64,000 bases of DNA, taken from positions 1-64,000 of the forward strand of contig JHZO01000005.1 in assembly GCA_000620945.1 (NCBI GenBank). The letters are read 5' to 3'. The position numbers and the translations under genes were made by a program. Below the pieces are notes generated by a model that saw only the letters and a list, made by a program, of their open reading frames with translations, did no database searches and was not told where the DNA came from. This document shows, in pieces, positions 1 to 8,610 of the stretch. Origin of the DNA: [Clostridium] viride DSM 6836. GTDB taxonomy: Bacteria; Bacillota; Clostridia; Oscillospirales; Oscillospiraceae. Every line of letters begins with the position of its first letter. The stretch's first letter is position 1.

Positions 1-184
1 TTTATAGTCTAGTGAAGTAGCTGGCGCTATCTCCACCGACTTCTTATTGTCGTACTCCCCCGGGGGGAGGTGCACGACAAGTCCGTTTCTGGTGCTTGTT
101 CGTTTCTTGTTCATTGTTTAATTTACAAGGTGCAGACTACTTCGTCGTTTCGGCGCGAATCGCGTCGCCGTCGAAGTGTTTTGT
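1..184 (-). other. Probable leader of an rRNA operon running off the left edge
   Basis: No convincing gene is present here. Read on the minus strand this is the transcribed region downstream of two perfect sigma-A promoters. It holds two inverted repeats: ACTTCG/CGAAGT arms around a GC core at about 139-177, and TTGTCGT/ACGACAA arms around a C5/G6 core at about 47-80. Strong tandem promoters with a long structured leader and no reading frame are typical of rRNA operons in Firmicutes. The 16S gene itself would lie beyond base 1, so the assignment is inference. Confidence 0.5.
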
Positions 185-213
185 ATTGTATCACAGTCAA
201 ACCCGCTTGTCAA
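185..213 (-). promoter_or_regulatory. Sigma-A promoter P2, rRNA-type tandem pair
   Basis: On the minus strand the -35 is TTGACA (208-213), the spacer is 17 bp and the -10 is TACAAT (185-190). It lies about 97 bp downstream of a second equally good promoter, P1. Two near-consensus promoters in tandem with no downstream gene in the window point to a stable-RNA operon. Confidence 0.75.
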
Positions 214-281
214 GCACTTTTTTCAGTTCTTTTTCACAGCGTTTTGTCTGTTTTTGCCGTGCCGTCGTTGACAGCTAAATT

Positions 282-310
282 AGAATACCACCCCTACCCC
301 TCTTTGTCAA
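282..310 (-). promoter_or_regulatory. Sigma-A promoter P1, rRNA-type tandem pair
   Basis: On the minus strand the -35 is TTGACA (305-310), the spacer is 17 bp and the -10 is TATTCT (282-287). The -35 hexamer contains the TGA stop codon (307-309) of the upstream germination gene, so the two transcription units abut without any gap. Confidence 0.75.
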
Positions 311-1422
311 CACCTTTTTTCATTTTTTCTGGAATCTTTTTCATCGGCCTGATTCCCTCTTCGAACCTCTCGCCGTTTCACTAAGATCAGAAGCAGCAGC
401 AGGAGCGCTCCCGCCACCAGACCTCCCCTGGGTACCACGGTTTGCTCCATCATCCGAAGCATCCCTTCCTGCCCGACCATGAGCACCCCTCCTGCCAGGG
501 CAGCGGCCGCATAGATGCCTGCACTCCAGGTGGATTCCTTCTTGCCAATGACACAGGCCGTCAAGCGCTTGAGGGCAAAGAGTAGTAGAACAAAGAGGGC
601 TAAGTCGCCTAGCATCCAAAGAGCCGAGTAAAGGGCCTCCAAGCGCTGAAAGGCACCTTCCACACCCAGAGCCGCCACCATTTGAAAGAAGGGTCTTTCC
701 AGCTTCTCCACCAGGGGAGCCCCAAAACAACCTAGAATCAGCAGCAACAGTGCTGAGAGGGCAATCAGCAATAAGCTCATCCGGCGGTAAGAGGCATTGG
801 CGTCCTTTTCGCGTACGGTCACGCTGCCCAAAAAGAAGAATGCATAGAGGCCAATGGAGAAGAGACCGAACAAGGACAGCATACTGCCCGGAAGTGCTCT
901 CACTTCCCCTCCCGTCAGGAGCAACACATTCTTAAACTCCAAACGGGGAAAGGCCAGCAGCATGACAGCCAGGATGCTCACTCCTACCACTAGATAGAAG
1001 ATTTCGCAGCTGCGTGCCGCTGCGGATAGCTTTCCATGGGTCATCCACACGGCCAAGGCTAGAACCAATGCCACAAAGATCACAGGAGATCCCTCGGCGG
1101 TTCCCATTCTGGCCGTACAGCGTGCCGCATTGACCACAAGTAGGCCAAAGCCCCAAAGGAGAAACAAGTAGCAGAGGATTTTCCCCCCCACGCGTCCACA
1201 CAGTTGCAGCAATCCCTCCCCCAAGTCCTTTCGTTCCTTCATTTCAGGCCCGGTGTAGGAAATCTTAAGTCCAAGCAGTAGAATTGGCAGACACAAAAGA
1301 GGCGTCAGCCAAAGTGCTGCCCCCGCTCTTGAAAGCGAAGGCAACAGATCCGCACCCAGAGTAAACAGCCCCAGCAAAAGAAGCGTCATCAGCTGTCGCA
1401 TGGAGATCATTTGATCCTTCAT
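307..1422 (-). CDS. gerAB: Germinant receptor permease subunit, GerAB/GerKB family
   Basis: Membrane subunit of a spore germinant receptor (Spore_permease, APC superfamily). It is thought to bind the nutrient germinant in the spore inner membrane. The 371-residue product is hydrophobic throughout, with about ten predicted membrane segments and a short basic tail. That length is normal for the family. The ATG at 1422 follows an AAGGAAGGG ribosome binding site. It is the last gene of a three-gene operon, 15 bp after gerAC. The A-C-B gene order matches the gerK operon of Bacillus subtilis rather than gerA. Its stop codon lies inside the -35 box of an rRNA-type promoter. Expression is expected late in the forespore. 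Confidence 0.88.
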   Translation of the reverse strand: MKDQMISMRQLMTLLLLGLFTLGADLLPSLSRAGAALWLTPLLCLPILLLGLKISYTGPEMKERKDLGEGLLQLCGRVGGKILCYLFLLWGFGLLVVNAARCTARMGTAEGSPVIFVALVLALAVWMTHGKLSAAARSCEIFYLVVGVSILAVMLLAFPRLEFKNVLLLTGGEVRALPGSMLSLFGLFSIGLYAFFFLGSVTVREKDANASYRRMSLLLIALSALLLLILGCFGAPLVEKLERPFFQMVAALGVEGAFQRLEALYSALWMLGDLALFVLLLFALKRLTACVIGKKESTWSAGIYAAAALAGGVLMVGQEGMLRMMEQTVVPRGGLVAGALLLLLLILVKRREVRRGNQADEKDSRKNEKRC

Positions 1423-1437
1423 ACGTTCCCTTCCTTT

Positions 1438-2502
1438 TTACAGCCCCTCGTCCAGACGGAGGCTGACATGATATTCGATGGGCAGATTCGTATATTCCTT
1501 TGCCCAGTTTGCGTTGATTACATCCCACTTTAAGGGCATTTTGAGGCCGGCCTGTCTCCGCAAACTGGCCGCATCGGCTCCATGACTGCGCAGGGTTTCA
1601 TTCGCTTCCAACAGATCAAAGTAAACCTGCCGTTCAACTTGCGTGGTCAAGGAGTTCAGATTTTCCGGCGACCAGCCTTCCGTGATTGACCCACGCAGCT
1701 TGCAGGTCACTTCCAAGCTTTTTAGGTGTCCATCCTGAAGGTGGGGCTTCACCGAGCATCCTTTGGAATAGAGCTGAACCGACACCCGCTTATTTTCTTC
1801 TAAGTTATAGGCCTCGCTCCAGTGGAACGGTTCGCCGGAGAGCAGAACACTGCCAATGGCACGTTCCCCGCTCAAGTAATCAAGAATCTTTCCGTCCTTA
1901 TAGATGGCATAGCTATCAAACAGCACTTCCCCCTCTGCGATGCGCAGAGCTGGAATTAGAATCGCACCGTCATCGGCCCACTTGGAAGCCAGCGCACGCA
2001 AGCTCCGGCTGGGCAAAGAGGTGTTTGCGGCCCCCCCACTCTGTAAGACCGAAAGCCGTCCTGCGGGATCGGCTCCCTCGGCAAATAAGCTGTCAATGGG
2101 GGCATCCCGCAAGATCCAGACCTTGCTCTCAATGCTTTGTTCCCCATTTTGAAAGGAGAAGGAAAAGAGATCGGACAGATTCCGTTCGGCAAACTGCTCA
2201 TCCATCACAAGGTGTTCAATGTGCGCATAGCTTACACTTTCCGTGCCACGATCGCGACTGGCCAAAATCGCACCCGAAATACTCGGCGCCTTACTTTCAT
2301 AGGTTTGCACCGGCGTCTGCCCGCGTTCCTGCGACGCGGCAACGATGCGAATGGAGTCCGTTTCGTCCCGTTCCAAGGCAAGGACCGATGCCAAAGCAAT
2401 CCCTCGGGGCTCTTGTGCCCTTGGCATAGAAAAGGGAGCGCGGCAGCTGGATAAGGATAAGGTAAGCAAAAAACAAACCAGCAAAACCAGGTAGCGTTTC
2501 AC
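1438..2502 (-). CDS. gerAC: Germinant receptor lipoprotein subunit, Ger(x)C family
   Basis: Lipoprotein C subunit of the germinant receptor, anchored to the spore inner membrane after lipidation. I place the start at the GTG at 2502. It follows an AGGAGG site, overlaps the gerAA stop as GTGA, and gives a proper lipoprotein signal: KRYL, a hydrophobic core, then LSSC. The longer open frame begins 18 codons upstream inside gerAA and has no such signal. The protein is about 354 residues, normal for the family, and ends in the Ger(x)C C-terminal domain with a TNLPIEY-type final strand. Function is assigned from family membership and operon position. Confidence 0.88.
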   Translation of the reverse strand: MKRYLVLLVCFLLTLSLSSCRAPFSMPRAQEPRGIALASVLALERDETDSIRIVAASQERGQTPVQTYESKAPSISGAILASRDRGTESVSYAHIEHLVMDEQFAERNLSDLFSFSFQNGEQSIESKVWILRDAPIDSLFAEGADPAGRLSVLQSGGAANTSLPSRSLRALASKWADDGAILIPALRIAEGEVLFDSYAIYKDGKILDYLSGERAIGSVLLSGEPFHWSEAYNLEENKRVSVQLYSKGCSVKPHLQDGHLKSLEVTCKLRGSITEGWSPENLNSLTTQVERQVYFDLLEANETLRSHGADAASLRRQAGLKMPLKWDVINANWAKEYTNLPIEYHVSLRLDEGL

Positions 2503-3998
2503 TTCTGATTCCTCCTGTTTTGTGTTTTTAGAGCTCGTTCGCGGAACTTCACCCAAGCAAGGGGCCGACGAATCACGCCATCTTCCACGGAACCGCCGGT
2601 AGCTGCAAAGGGGTTTAGGAAAGGAACGCCAAAGCTCTCAAGGGATGCCATGTGGTGAATCAGCAGTACGGTCACCGCCATCACACCAAACAAGCCGGAG
2701 ATGGCGGCACCAATGACCATGCCAATGCGCCAAAGTCGCAGCGCACCCGAAAACTCCTGGTTCGGGCTGGTATAGCCTGCGATACCGGCGGCCGCCACCA
2801 CAATCAGCACCGCCGGGGAGACAATCTTCGCCTGTACCGCCGCCGTACCAACCACCAGACCACCCAAAATGGATACCGTTGTGCCGATGGCAGGGGGAAG
2901 CCGAAGCCCTGCCTCCTGGACCACTTCAAAGGAAAGAAGCAGGAGCAACACTTCAAACACCGTGGAAAAGGGGACGTCCAGCTTTGCCTCCGCAATGGAC
3001 CAAGCCAAGGTCGAAGGAAGCATTTCCGGATGGAAGTTTACCGCCGCCACGTAGATGGCAGGTAAAAACAGTGCCAAAAACATACAAATATAGCGCAGGA
3101 TGCGTAAAAACGATACTTCCACCCAGTTTTTAGACTTGTCCTCGTTGGCTTTGAAGAACTGCCCCACGCTTCCGGGCAAGAGATAGCCCAGAGGCAGACC
3201 ATCGGCAATCACACCCACGCGCCCTTCCACCAGTCCAGTGCAGAAGCGGTCAGGCCGCTCGGTGCTCAGCATCAGGGGGAATGTGGTTTTCACCGTATCC
3301 TTTAAATATTCTTCCAAAGAGCCGCTTTCCAGCAGGGCGTCAATGTCAATCTGGGCCAAGCGGCGCTCGGTCTCCTTCACCAAGTCTGGGTTGGTTAAGC
3401 CATCAATATAAATAATGTCCACCTGAGTCAGGGTCTGCCGCCCAACGATCTGTTCCTTAATCTTCAAGGAAGGGGTTTTCAAGTGGCGGCGAATGATGCT
3501 GGTATTGGTGCGAACCGACTCTACGAAAGACTCCCGCGTTCCCTTGATCACCGGTTCATTCTCAGAGGGTGAAATCGAGCGTTTTTCCTCCGTGGGCACC
3601 ATGCACGAGAGCATTCCCCGCTCTCCGGGGAAGACCAAGACGGCGGCGCCGCCAATCAGGTCGCCCACAATCTCATCCATGGTGTACTTCATTTTCACAG
3701 AGAGATTGTATAGCGCCCCTTTGCACATCAGTTCCATCGCCTTTTTGACGGGTACGTTGCGCAGCTCCTCATTCTGGGACAGGGGGCGTAAAATATAGTC
3801 GTTGGCGCGTTCGTTTCGCGCCATTCCGGCAATATAGAGCATGGTACAGGATTTTTCCGGATCCCCGGCGATAAACAAAGGCATTTCCACAAAATCCACG
3901 CAGTCCGTAAACACCTCACGGACATGCAGGAGAGAAAGCTCTCCCGGAATTCGTGGATCGCTTCTGGGATGAAAGGGAATGTCTGGCGTCTGGCTCAT
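2499..3998 (-). CDS. gerAA: Germinant receptor A subunit, GerAA/SpoVAF family
   Basis: A subunit of the germinant receptor. A large hydrophilic N-terminal half (to about residue 295) is followed by several membrane helices and a short basic C-terminal tail. The family hallmark region with PERPDRF-like sequence (TERPDRF) and a following EGR-x-GVIADGLP stretch is present just before the membrane part. I start at the ATG at 3998 (MSQTPDIPF), which follows AAAGGAG. The open frame extends 12 codons further but without a ribosome binding site. At about 499 residues it has the usual length. It is first in the operon, with a divergent dtd promoter upstream. Confidence 0.9.
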   Translation of the reverse strand: MSQTPDIPFHPRSDPRIPGELSLLHVREVFTDCVDFVEMPLFIAGDPEKSCTMLYIAGMARNERANDYILRPLSQNEELRNVPVKKAMELMCKGALYNLSVKMKYTMDEIVGDLIGGAAVLVFPGERGMLSCMVPTEEKRSISPSENEPVIKGTRESFVESVRTNTSIIRRHLKTPSLKIKEQIVGRQTLTQVDIIYIDGLTNPDLVKETERRLAQIDIDALLESGSLEEYLKDTVKTTFPLMLSTERPDRFCTGLVEGRVGVIADGLPLGYLLPGSVGQFFKANEDKSKNWVEVSFLRILRYICMFLALFLPAIYVAAVNFHPEMLPSTLAWSIAEAKLDVPFSTVFEVLLLLLSFEVVQEAGLRLPPAIGTTVSILGGLVVGTAAVQAKIVSPAVLIVVAAAGIAGYTSPNQEFSGALRLWRIGMVIGAAISGLFGVMAVTVLLIHHMASLESFGVPFLNPFAATGGSVEDGVIRRPLAWVKFRERALKTQNRRNQK

Positions 3999-4048
3999 GC
4001 TACTTCTCCTTTCGCATTTGGGCCGCAAACCCAAAGGACAGTTTGTTC

Positions 4049-4078
4049 TATTCTCTCCCCAACCTCGTCCAGATATAC
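4049..4078 (-). promoter_or_regulatory. Candidate sigma-G (forespore) promoter of the germinant receptor operon
   Basis: On the minus strand, GTATA (4074-4078), an 18-bp spacer and GAGAATA (4049-4055) lie about 50 bp upstream of gerAA. The -35 fits the B. subtilis sigma-G pattern G-H-A-T-R. The -10 matches five of seven positions of C-A-T-W-H-T-A. GerA-type operons are sigma-G dependent in Bacillus, which makes the match plausible but not proven. Confidence 0.4.
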
Positions 4079-4085
4079 GCTTTCC

Positions 4086-4115
4086 TTGACTAGGGAATGG
4101 AGAAAATGGTATACT
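4086..4115 (+). promoter_or_regulatory. Sigma-A promoter for the dtd operon
   Basis: -35 TTGACT (4086-4091), 18-bp spacer, -10 TATACT (4110-4115). It lies 42 bp upstream of the dtd start and diverges from the germination operon. Confidence 0.65.
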
Positions 4116-4157
4116 TATGGATAATCATTCTAAGTAATATAGTAAGGAAGTGAATCC

Positions 4158-4601
4158 ATGCGTGCCGTTGTCACCCGCGTTCGCTCGGCTTCTGTCACCA
4201 TTGACGGACGGGAGCATGGGGCCATCGAGACGGGTCTTTTGGTCCTTCTGGGCGTTGGCCCGGAGGATACCGAGGAAACCACTCGGCGTATGGCAGACAA
4301 AGTCTGTGCCCTGCGCATCTTTTCGGATGAGGCGGGCAAGATGAACCTTAACCTTGCCTCGGTCCAGGGTGCCTTACTCGTCGTGTCCCAGTTCACGCTG
4401 TATGCCAACACCAAAAGTCGTCGTCCGGGCTTTACGGGTGCCGCGGCGCCTGACCTTGCCAATCGGCTGTATGAAGAGTTTCTCTCGGCATGCACTGCCC
4501 TCGGGCATCCCCCCCAGCACGGGGAGTTCGGTGCAGAGATGCAGGTGGCCTCCGTCAATGATGGCCCGGTCACCATCCTCTTTGACAGCAACGAGTGGTA
4601 A
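4158..4601 (+). CDS. dtd: D-aminoacyl-tRNA deacylase
   Basis: Hydrolyses D-aminoacyl-tRNAs (and glycyl-tRNA-Ala) and so protects translation from D-amino acids. The 147-residue protein is full length. It carries the two active-site motifs of the DTD fold: SQFTLYA near residue 75 and NDGPVT near residue 134. It is the first gene of a plus-strand run with the MBL hydrolase and hemZ. In many Clostridia the same genes follow relA and precede hisS-aspS. Here relA is absent and hisS-aspS lie 36 kb away. Confidence 0.95.
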   Translation: MRAVVTRVRSASVTIDGREHGAIETGLLVLLGVGPEDTEETTRRMADKVCALRIFSDEAGKMNLNLASVQGALLVVSQFTLYANTKSRRPGFTGAAAPDLANRLYEEFLSACTALGHPPQHGEFGAEMQVASVNDGPVTILFDSNEW

Positions 4602-4648
4602 TCCTATGAGAGCTTCAAGATAAACACACATTACATGAGGTGAAATAC

Positions 4649-5272
4649 ATGATCGTCAAATCGATTCAAGTCGGCCAAATTGGCACCAATTGCTACCTCT
4701 TCGGTGAGGAAGAAACCAAAGTCTGCGCGGTGGTAGACCCCGGCGACGAGGCCCCTCGCATTGTTAACATGATCCGGGAGAGCGGCATGGAGCTTCGTGC
4801 CATCTTTGTCACCCACGGCCACTTTGACCACTGCCTGGCTGTCTCCGATCTTCTGGAAGTCTACCCCGATGTTCCCGTCTATATCCACGAAGCGGAGCTC
4901 AATGCCACCCGCATCCCCAACAATTACATGCAGATGATGCCCTGCAAGAACCTGCACACAGTGCAAGAAGGCGATCGCATTTCCGTCGGATCCATGGAGG
5001 TTGCCATTTTGAACACCCCGGGACATTCCCCCGGCTCTTTGATCCTGCAGGTCGGCAGCGCCATGTTTGTGGGAGACACCCTGTTCCAGGGTTCCTGCGG
5101 CAGAACCGACTTCTATAATGGTAGCTATGAAGAAATGCTGATCTCTCTGAAGCGTCTGCATGACCTTCCCGGAGACTTTACCGTATATCCCGGTCACGAA
5201 GCCTTTACGACCCTGGCACGGGAGCGGGAGCATAACAACTACATGCGCGAAGCCGTGAACCGCGTGCGATGA
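4649..5272 (+). CDS. MBL-fold metallohydrolase, glyoxalase II-like (YqgX type)
   Basis: Cytoplasmic metallo-beta-lactamase-fold hydrolase of the small glyoxalase II-like group. The HxHxDH zinc motif (THGHFDHC) is near residue 55, followed by GHSPGS, GDTLF and GHE in the expected order. Substrate is unknown; hydroxyacyl-thioesters are the usual suggestion. I choose the ATG at 4649, six bases after GAGGTG. An upstream in-frame GTG at 4640 would have no ribosome binding site. The gene overlaps hemZ by four bases (ATGA), indicating translational coupling. Confidence 0.88.
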   Translation: MIVKSIQVGQIGTNCYLFGEEETKVCAVVDPGDEAPRIVNMIRESGMELRAIFVTHGHFDHCLAVSDLLEVYPDVPVYIHEAELNATRIPNNYMQMMPCKNLHTVQEGDRISVGSMEVAILNTPGHSPGSLILQVGSAMFVGDTLFQGSCGRTDFYNGSYEEMLISLKRLHDLPGDFTVYPGHEAFTTLAREREHNNYMREAVNRVR

Positions 5273-6741
5273 AGCTGTTCTTTTCCGGCCATGGTGAGAC
5301 CTACGCTGTGGAACAGACTCTCTTAACCCTCTTTCCCAGCCAGCGACCCGAGTATCCAGACGATGCTCCGGGTGGCGATTGCGAACTGGAGCTTCGCTTT
5401 TCCGAGGGCGTACATTTCGCCACCGCAAGCGCACTTCTTCGCTTTGATGGCAAGACCCACCGAGCCCTGACCCGCTCGAAACGACTTCCGGACGAAGCCG
5501 ACGAGGTGAGCAAAACCCGTCAGCGTCGCCGCCTTTTGCAGCGCGCCTTCTACCGGGCCGCGGTGGACGCCCTGGGCGTCGAGCCCCCTTGGGGTATGCT
5601 GTCCGGGGTTCGCCCGGTGAAGCTTCCTGTGCGCGGGGTGCTGCAAGGGCAAAGCCTTTCCCAGGCGGAGCGCGCCTTAGAGAAGACCTACCGGGTCAGT
5701 CCCTCTCGAACGGCTCTTGCCATGGACTGTGCCCGCGCGGCCCTTGCCGTGCAACAAAGCCTTCAGGAGGACGAGATTGCGCTCTACCTAGGGATTCCCT
5801 TCTGTCCCACCCGCTGTGCCTACTGCTCCTTTATTTCCGCCGCCGGAAACACCAACCAGCTCATACCTGCCTATCTACAAGCTCTGCACGAGGAGGTTCG
5901 CACCGCAGGTGCGGCCACGCGCAAGGCAGGGCTTTTTGTTCGTTCCGTCTACCTGGGTGGAGGCACCCCCACCACCTTAGATGCAGAGCAGCTATCCGAC
6001 CTTCTGTCTGCCCTGCGGGCGGAATTTCCTCTTCGTGACGGGGTGGAATTCACCGTCGAAGCCGGTCGTCCCGACACCATTACCCGGGAAAAGTTGGATG
6101 CCATGAAGAAGCACGGGGTTACTCGCGTCTCCGTTAACCCGCAAAGCCTGTCGGATGAGGTTCTTTCCGCCATAGGCCGGGCCCATACCGTTTCTGACTT
6201 TTATGCCGCTTGGGAGGAAGTTCGCACCGCCCAGTTCCCCTGCGTCAATATGGATCTCATTGCCGGCCTTCCCGCAGATACCTTCTCGGGATTTTGCGAA
6301 ACCGTAGACCGGGTCCTTTCCCTTGCCCCGGAAAACATCACCGTACACACCCTAGCTAGAAAGCGCGGCTCCCGCCTTCATGCCGAAGGAGGCGCCATTC
6401 CCGATGAAGCCTGCGTCTTCGCCATGCTGGACTATGCTTGGGACGCTCTGCGCTCCGCCGGTTACCTGCCTTACTATCTCTACCGCCAAAAATATATGTC
6501 CGGCGGCTTTGAAAACATTGGATGGTGCAAGCCGGGCTTTGCTAATGAATATAATATCTGTATGATGGAGGAGCTTTGCAGCATCCTCTCTCTGGGTGCA
6601 GGTGCCGTCTCAAAGCAGATCGATTACGCGGCCGGAAGCCTGACCCGCCAAACCAACCCAAAGTATCCACAGGAATACATTCGCGATTGCTCGCGTATTC
6701 TCACGGAGAAGCAAGCATTTGTCAATCGCCTCAGGCGATAA
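5269..6741 (+). CDS. hemZ: Coproporphyrinogen dehydrogenase-like radical SAM protein HemZ
   Basis: Radical SAM protein of the HemZ group, related to oxygen-independent coproporphyrinogen III oxidase (HemN). The 490-residue protein has a family-specific N-terminal domain of about 165 residues. The radical SAM core then begins at FCPTRCAYCSF (CX3CX2C, about residue 178), followed by a GGGTPT SAM-binding motif. HemZ proteins occur in many Clostridia that lack a full haem pathway, so the actual substrate is uncertain. The start ATG overlaps the stop of the MBL gene. Confidence 0.88.
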   Translation: MKLFFSGHGETYAVEQTLLTLFPSQRPEYPDDAPGGDCELELRFSEGVHFATASALLRFDGKTHRALTRSKRLPDEADEVSKTRQRRRLLQRAFYRAAVDALGVEPPWGMLSGVRPVKLPVRGVLQGQSLSQAERALEKTYRVSPSRTALAMDCARAALAVQQSLQEDEIALYLGIPFCPTRCAYCSFISAAGNTNQLIPAYLQALHEEVRTAGAATRKAGLFVRSVYLGGGTPTTLDAEQLSDLLSALRAEFPLRDGVEFTVEAGRPDTITREKLDAMKKHGVTRVSVNPQSLSDEVLSAIGRAHTVSDFYAAWEEVRTAQFPCVNMDLIAGLPADTFSGFCETVDRVLSLAPENITVHTLARKRGSRLHAEGGAIPDEACVFAMLDYAWDALRSAGYLPYYLYRQKYMSGGFENIGWCKPGFANEYNICMMEELCSILSLGAGAVSKQIDYAAGSLTRQTNPKYPQEYIRDCSRILTEKQAFVNRLRR

Positions 6742-6765
6742 TGTACCGTAAGGAGGAAGAAAGAC

Positions 6766-7716
6766 ATGGCATATCAACTGCATGAAATCAATGAGGCCAT
6801 TCATCAGGATGTCCATGGGTTTTTAGACCAGTGCGACGCCCTGTATCAAAGCCGCGTTAGCGAAGCTGTCGATGCTATCATGGAAAACATGAAGAACAGT
6901 CAGATCGTCCTGCTCTCAGGCCCCTCCGGCTCCGGCAAAACGACCACAGCACTGAAGATAGAGCAAGAATTGCGCAACCGTGGCATCCTGTCCCACACCG
7001 TCTCCATGGATAACTATTTTCGCACCTTAACAAAGGAAAACGCCCCTCGCAACGAGGATGGCGACATTGACTTTGAGTCCCCCAACTACATGGACATGGA
7101 GCTCCTTTTGGAGCACTTTGGCCGTTTGGAGCAAGGTGAAGAAGTCCTCGTTCCAAAGTTTGAGTTTGCCCGGCAGATGCGCAATGACAGCTTAGGCTAT
7201 CCCCTTCGCCTCAAGGAAAACGAAATTGCCATCTTTGAGGGGATTCACGCCCTCAACGACGACATCGCCGGACGGCACAAAGGGGCCACGGGTATCTACA
7301 TCTCCGCTCGCTCCGATGTGGAAAACGGAAGTTCCGTTCTCTTTAAAGGAACTTGGATGCGCTTGGTGCGCCGCGCCGTTCGCGATCATCAGTTCCGTGG
7401 CACCGGAGTCGGCGAAACCTTAACCATGTGGGCCAACGTGCGCCGTGGCGAAAAGCTTTACATCTCTCCCTTTAAAGATCGTGCCAAGGTAACCATTGAC
7501 TCCTCCTTCCCCTATGAAGTCTCCGTAATGAAAAACTTTGCCAAACCCCTTCTCGAAGCCGTGCTGCTGGATGTCCCGGAGGACAGTCCCCGCCGCGAGG
7601 AGCTTGTCACCTTAATCTCCGCCTTCACCGAGTTTGAAGCCATTGACCCTGCCCTCGTCAGCCCGGATTCGCTGATTCGCGAATTCATCGGCGGCGGCAG
7701 CTATACCTATAAATAA
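6766..7716 (+). CDS. Uridine kinase-like P-loop nucleoside kinase
   Basis: P-loop kinase of the uridine kinase/phosphoribulokinase family. Walker A GPSGSGKTT lies near residue 47, and a SMDNYFR motif of the uridine kinase type near residue 78. A FEGIHALND stretch follows as in Udk. At 316 residues it is longer than canonical Udk (about 210) and lacks the N-terminal TGS domain seen in some clostridial homologues. A nucleoside or related phosphorylation role is inferred. AGGAGG-like GGAGGAAG precedes the ATG by 8 bases. It lies 24 bp after hemZ, probably in the same operon. Confidence 0.8.
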   Translation: MAYQLHEINEAIHQDVHGFLDQCDALYQSRVSEAVDAIMENMKNSQIVLLSGPSGSGKTTTALKIEQELRNRGILSHTVSMDNYFRTLTKENAPRNEDGDIDFESPNYMDMELLLEHFGRLEQGEEVLVPKFEFARQMRNDSLGYPLRLKENEIAIFEGIHALNDDIAGRHKGATGIYISARSDVENGSSVLFKGTWMRLVRRAVRDHQFRGTGVGETLTMWANVRRGEKLYISPFKDRAKVTIDSSFPYEVSVMKNFAKPLLEAVLLDVPEDSPRREELVTLISAFTEFEAIDPALVSPDSLIREFIGGGSYTYK

Positions 7717-7757
7717 ATAACATCAACTCCGTTTTTACACCGGAAAGGAAGACTACT

Positions 7758-8600
7758 ATGTCAGAATCCATGGAAAACTGCACCCACGACTGTTCCTCGT
7801 GTCAGGCCTCCTGCGCCTCCCGCAGCCCGGAGAGCCTGCTTGCCCCCACCAACGAACATTCGCGCATCGGTCGCGTGATTGCCGTCATGAGCGGCAAAGG
7901 CGGCGTTGGAAAAAGCTCCGTCACCGCCGCCCTCGCCTCCGCCATGCAAAAGCGCGGCTTTCGCGTAGGCGTATTGGATGGGGATATCACCGGCCCGTCC
8001 ATCCCCCAAGCCTTTGGCATTCACACCCGTGCTGAGGGAACCGAGCGCGGTCTGATCCCGGAATACAGCGAAGAAGGCGTGGCCGTTATGTCCCTTAACC
8101 TTCTGCTCAACCATGAAACCGACCCTGTCATTTGGCGCGGCTCCATCCTTGCTTCCGCCGTGAAGCAGTTCTGGACGGATGTAGTCTGGGGCGATCTGGA
8201 CTATATGTTTGTGGATATGCCCCCCGGCACAGGCGATGTTCCCTTGACCGTTTTGCAGTCCCTTCCTGTGGATGGGATCCTGGTCGTTACCTCGCCCCAG
8301 GACCTTGTCACCATGATTGTGGCAAAGGCCATCAAAATGGCAAGCCTCATGGAAAGGCCCGTCCTGGGTCTCATTGAAAACTACAGCTACTTTGTCTGCG
8401 ATGCCTGCGACAAGAAGCACTATATCTTCGGCGAAAGCCATGTGGATGAGATCGCCGCGGCCCACGGCCTGCCCGTTCTCGCCCACATTCCCATGGATCC
8501 CCGCGTAGCCGCCGCCATGGACGCAGGTACCGTAGAATCCATGGAAACCAATCATCTGGACCCCGTAGCCGATCTGTTGGCGCAAGTCCCCAATCCGTAA
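7758..8600 (+). CDS. mrp: Mrp/ApbC-type P-loop ATPase, iron-sulfur carrier
   Basis: Mrp/NBP35 family ATPase thought to carry and transfer iron-sulfur clusters. The deviant Walker A GKGGVGKSS is near residue 38. The Mrp signature (DMPPGTGD) and a C-terminal CxxC in VCDACDKK, used to bridge a cluster in the dimer, are present. The N-terminus adds a cysteine-rich segment with Cys at residues 8, 12, 15 and 19, which resembles the N-terminal ferredoxin-like motif of NBP35-type proteins rather than classical Mrp. 280 residues, full length. It lies 41 bp after the kinase gene. Confidence 0.88.
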   Translation: MSESMENCTHDCSSCQASCASRSPESLLAPTNEHSRIGRVIAVMSGKGGVGKSSVTAALASAMQKRGFRVGVLDGDITGPSIPQAFGIHTRAEGTERGLIPEYSEEGVAVMSLNLLLNHETDPVIWRGSILASAVKQFWTDVVWGDLDYMFVDMPPGTGDVPLTVLQSLPVDGILVVTSPQDLVTMIVAKAIKMASLMERPVLGLIENYSYFVCDACDKKHYIFGESHVDEIAAAHGLPVLAHIPMDPRVAAAMDAGTVESMETNHLDPVADLLAQVPNP

Positions 8601-8610
8601 AGGAGTCCAC

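Noticed and set aside
70-384. 104-residue plus-strand reading frame at the left edge
   Set aside because: It runs antisense through two perfect sigma-A promoters and structured leader DNA, and the peptide has no coding character.
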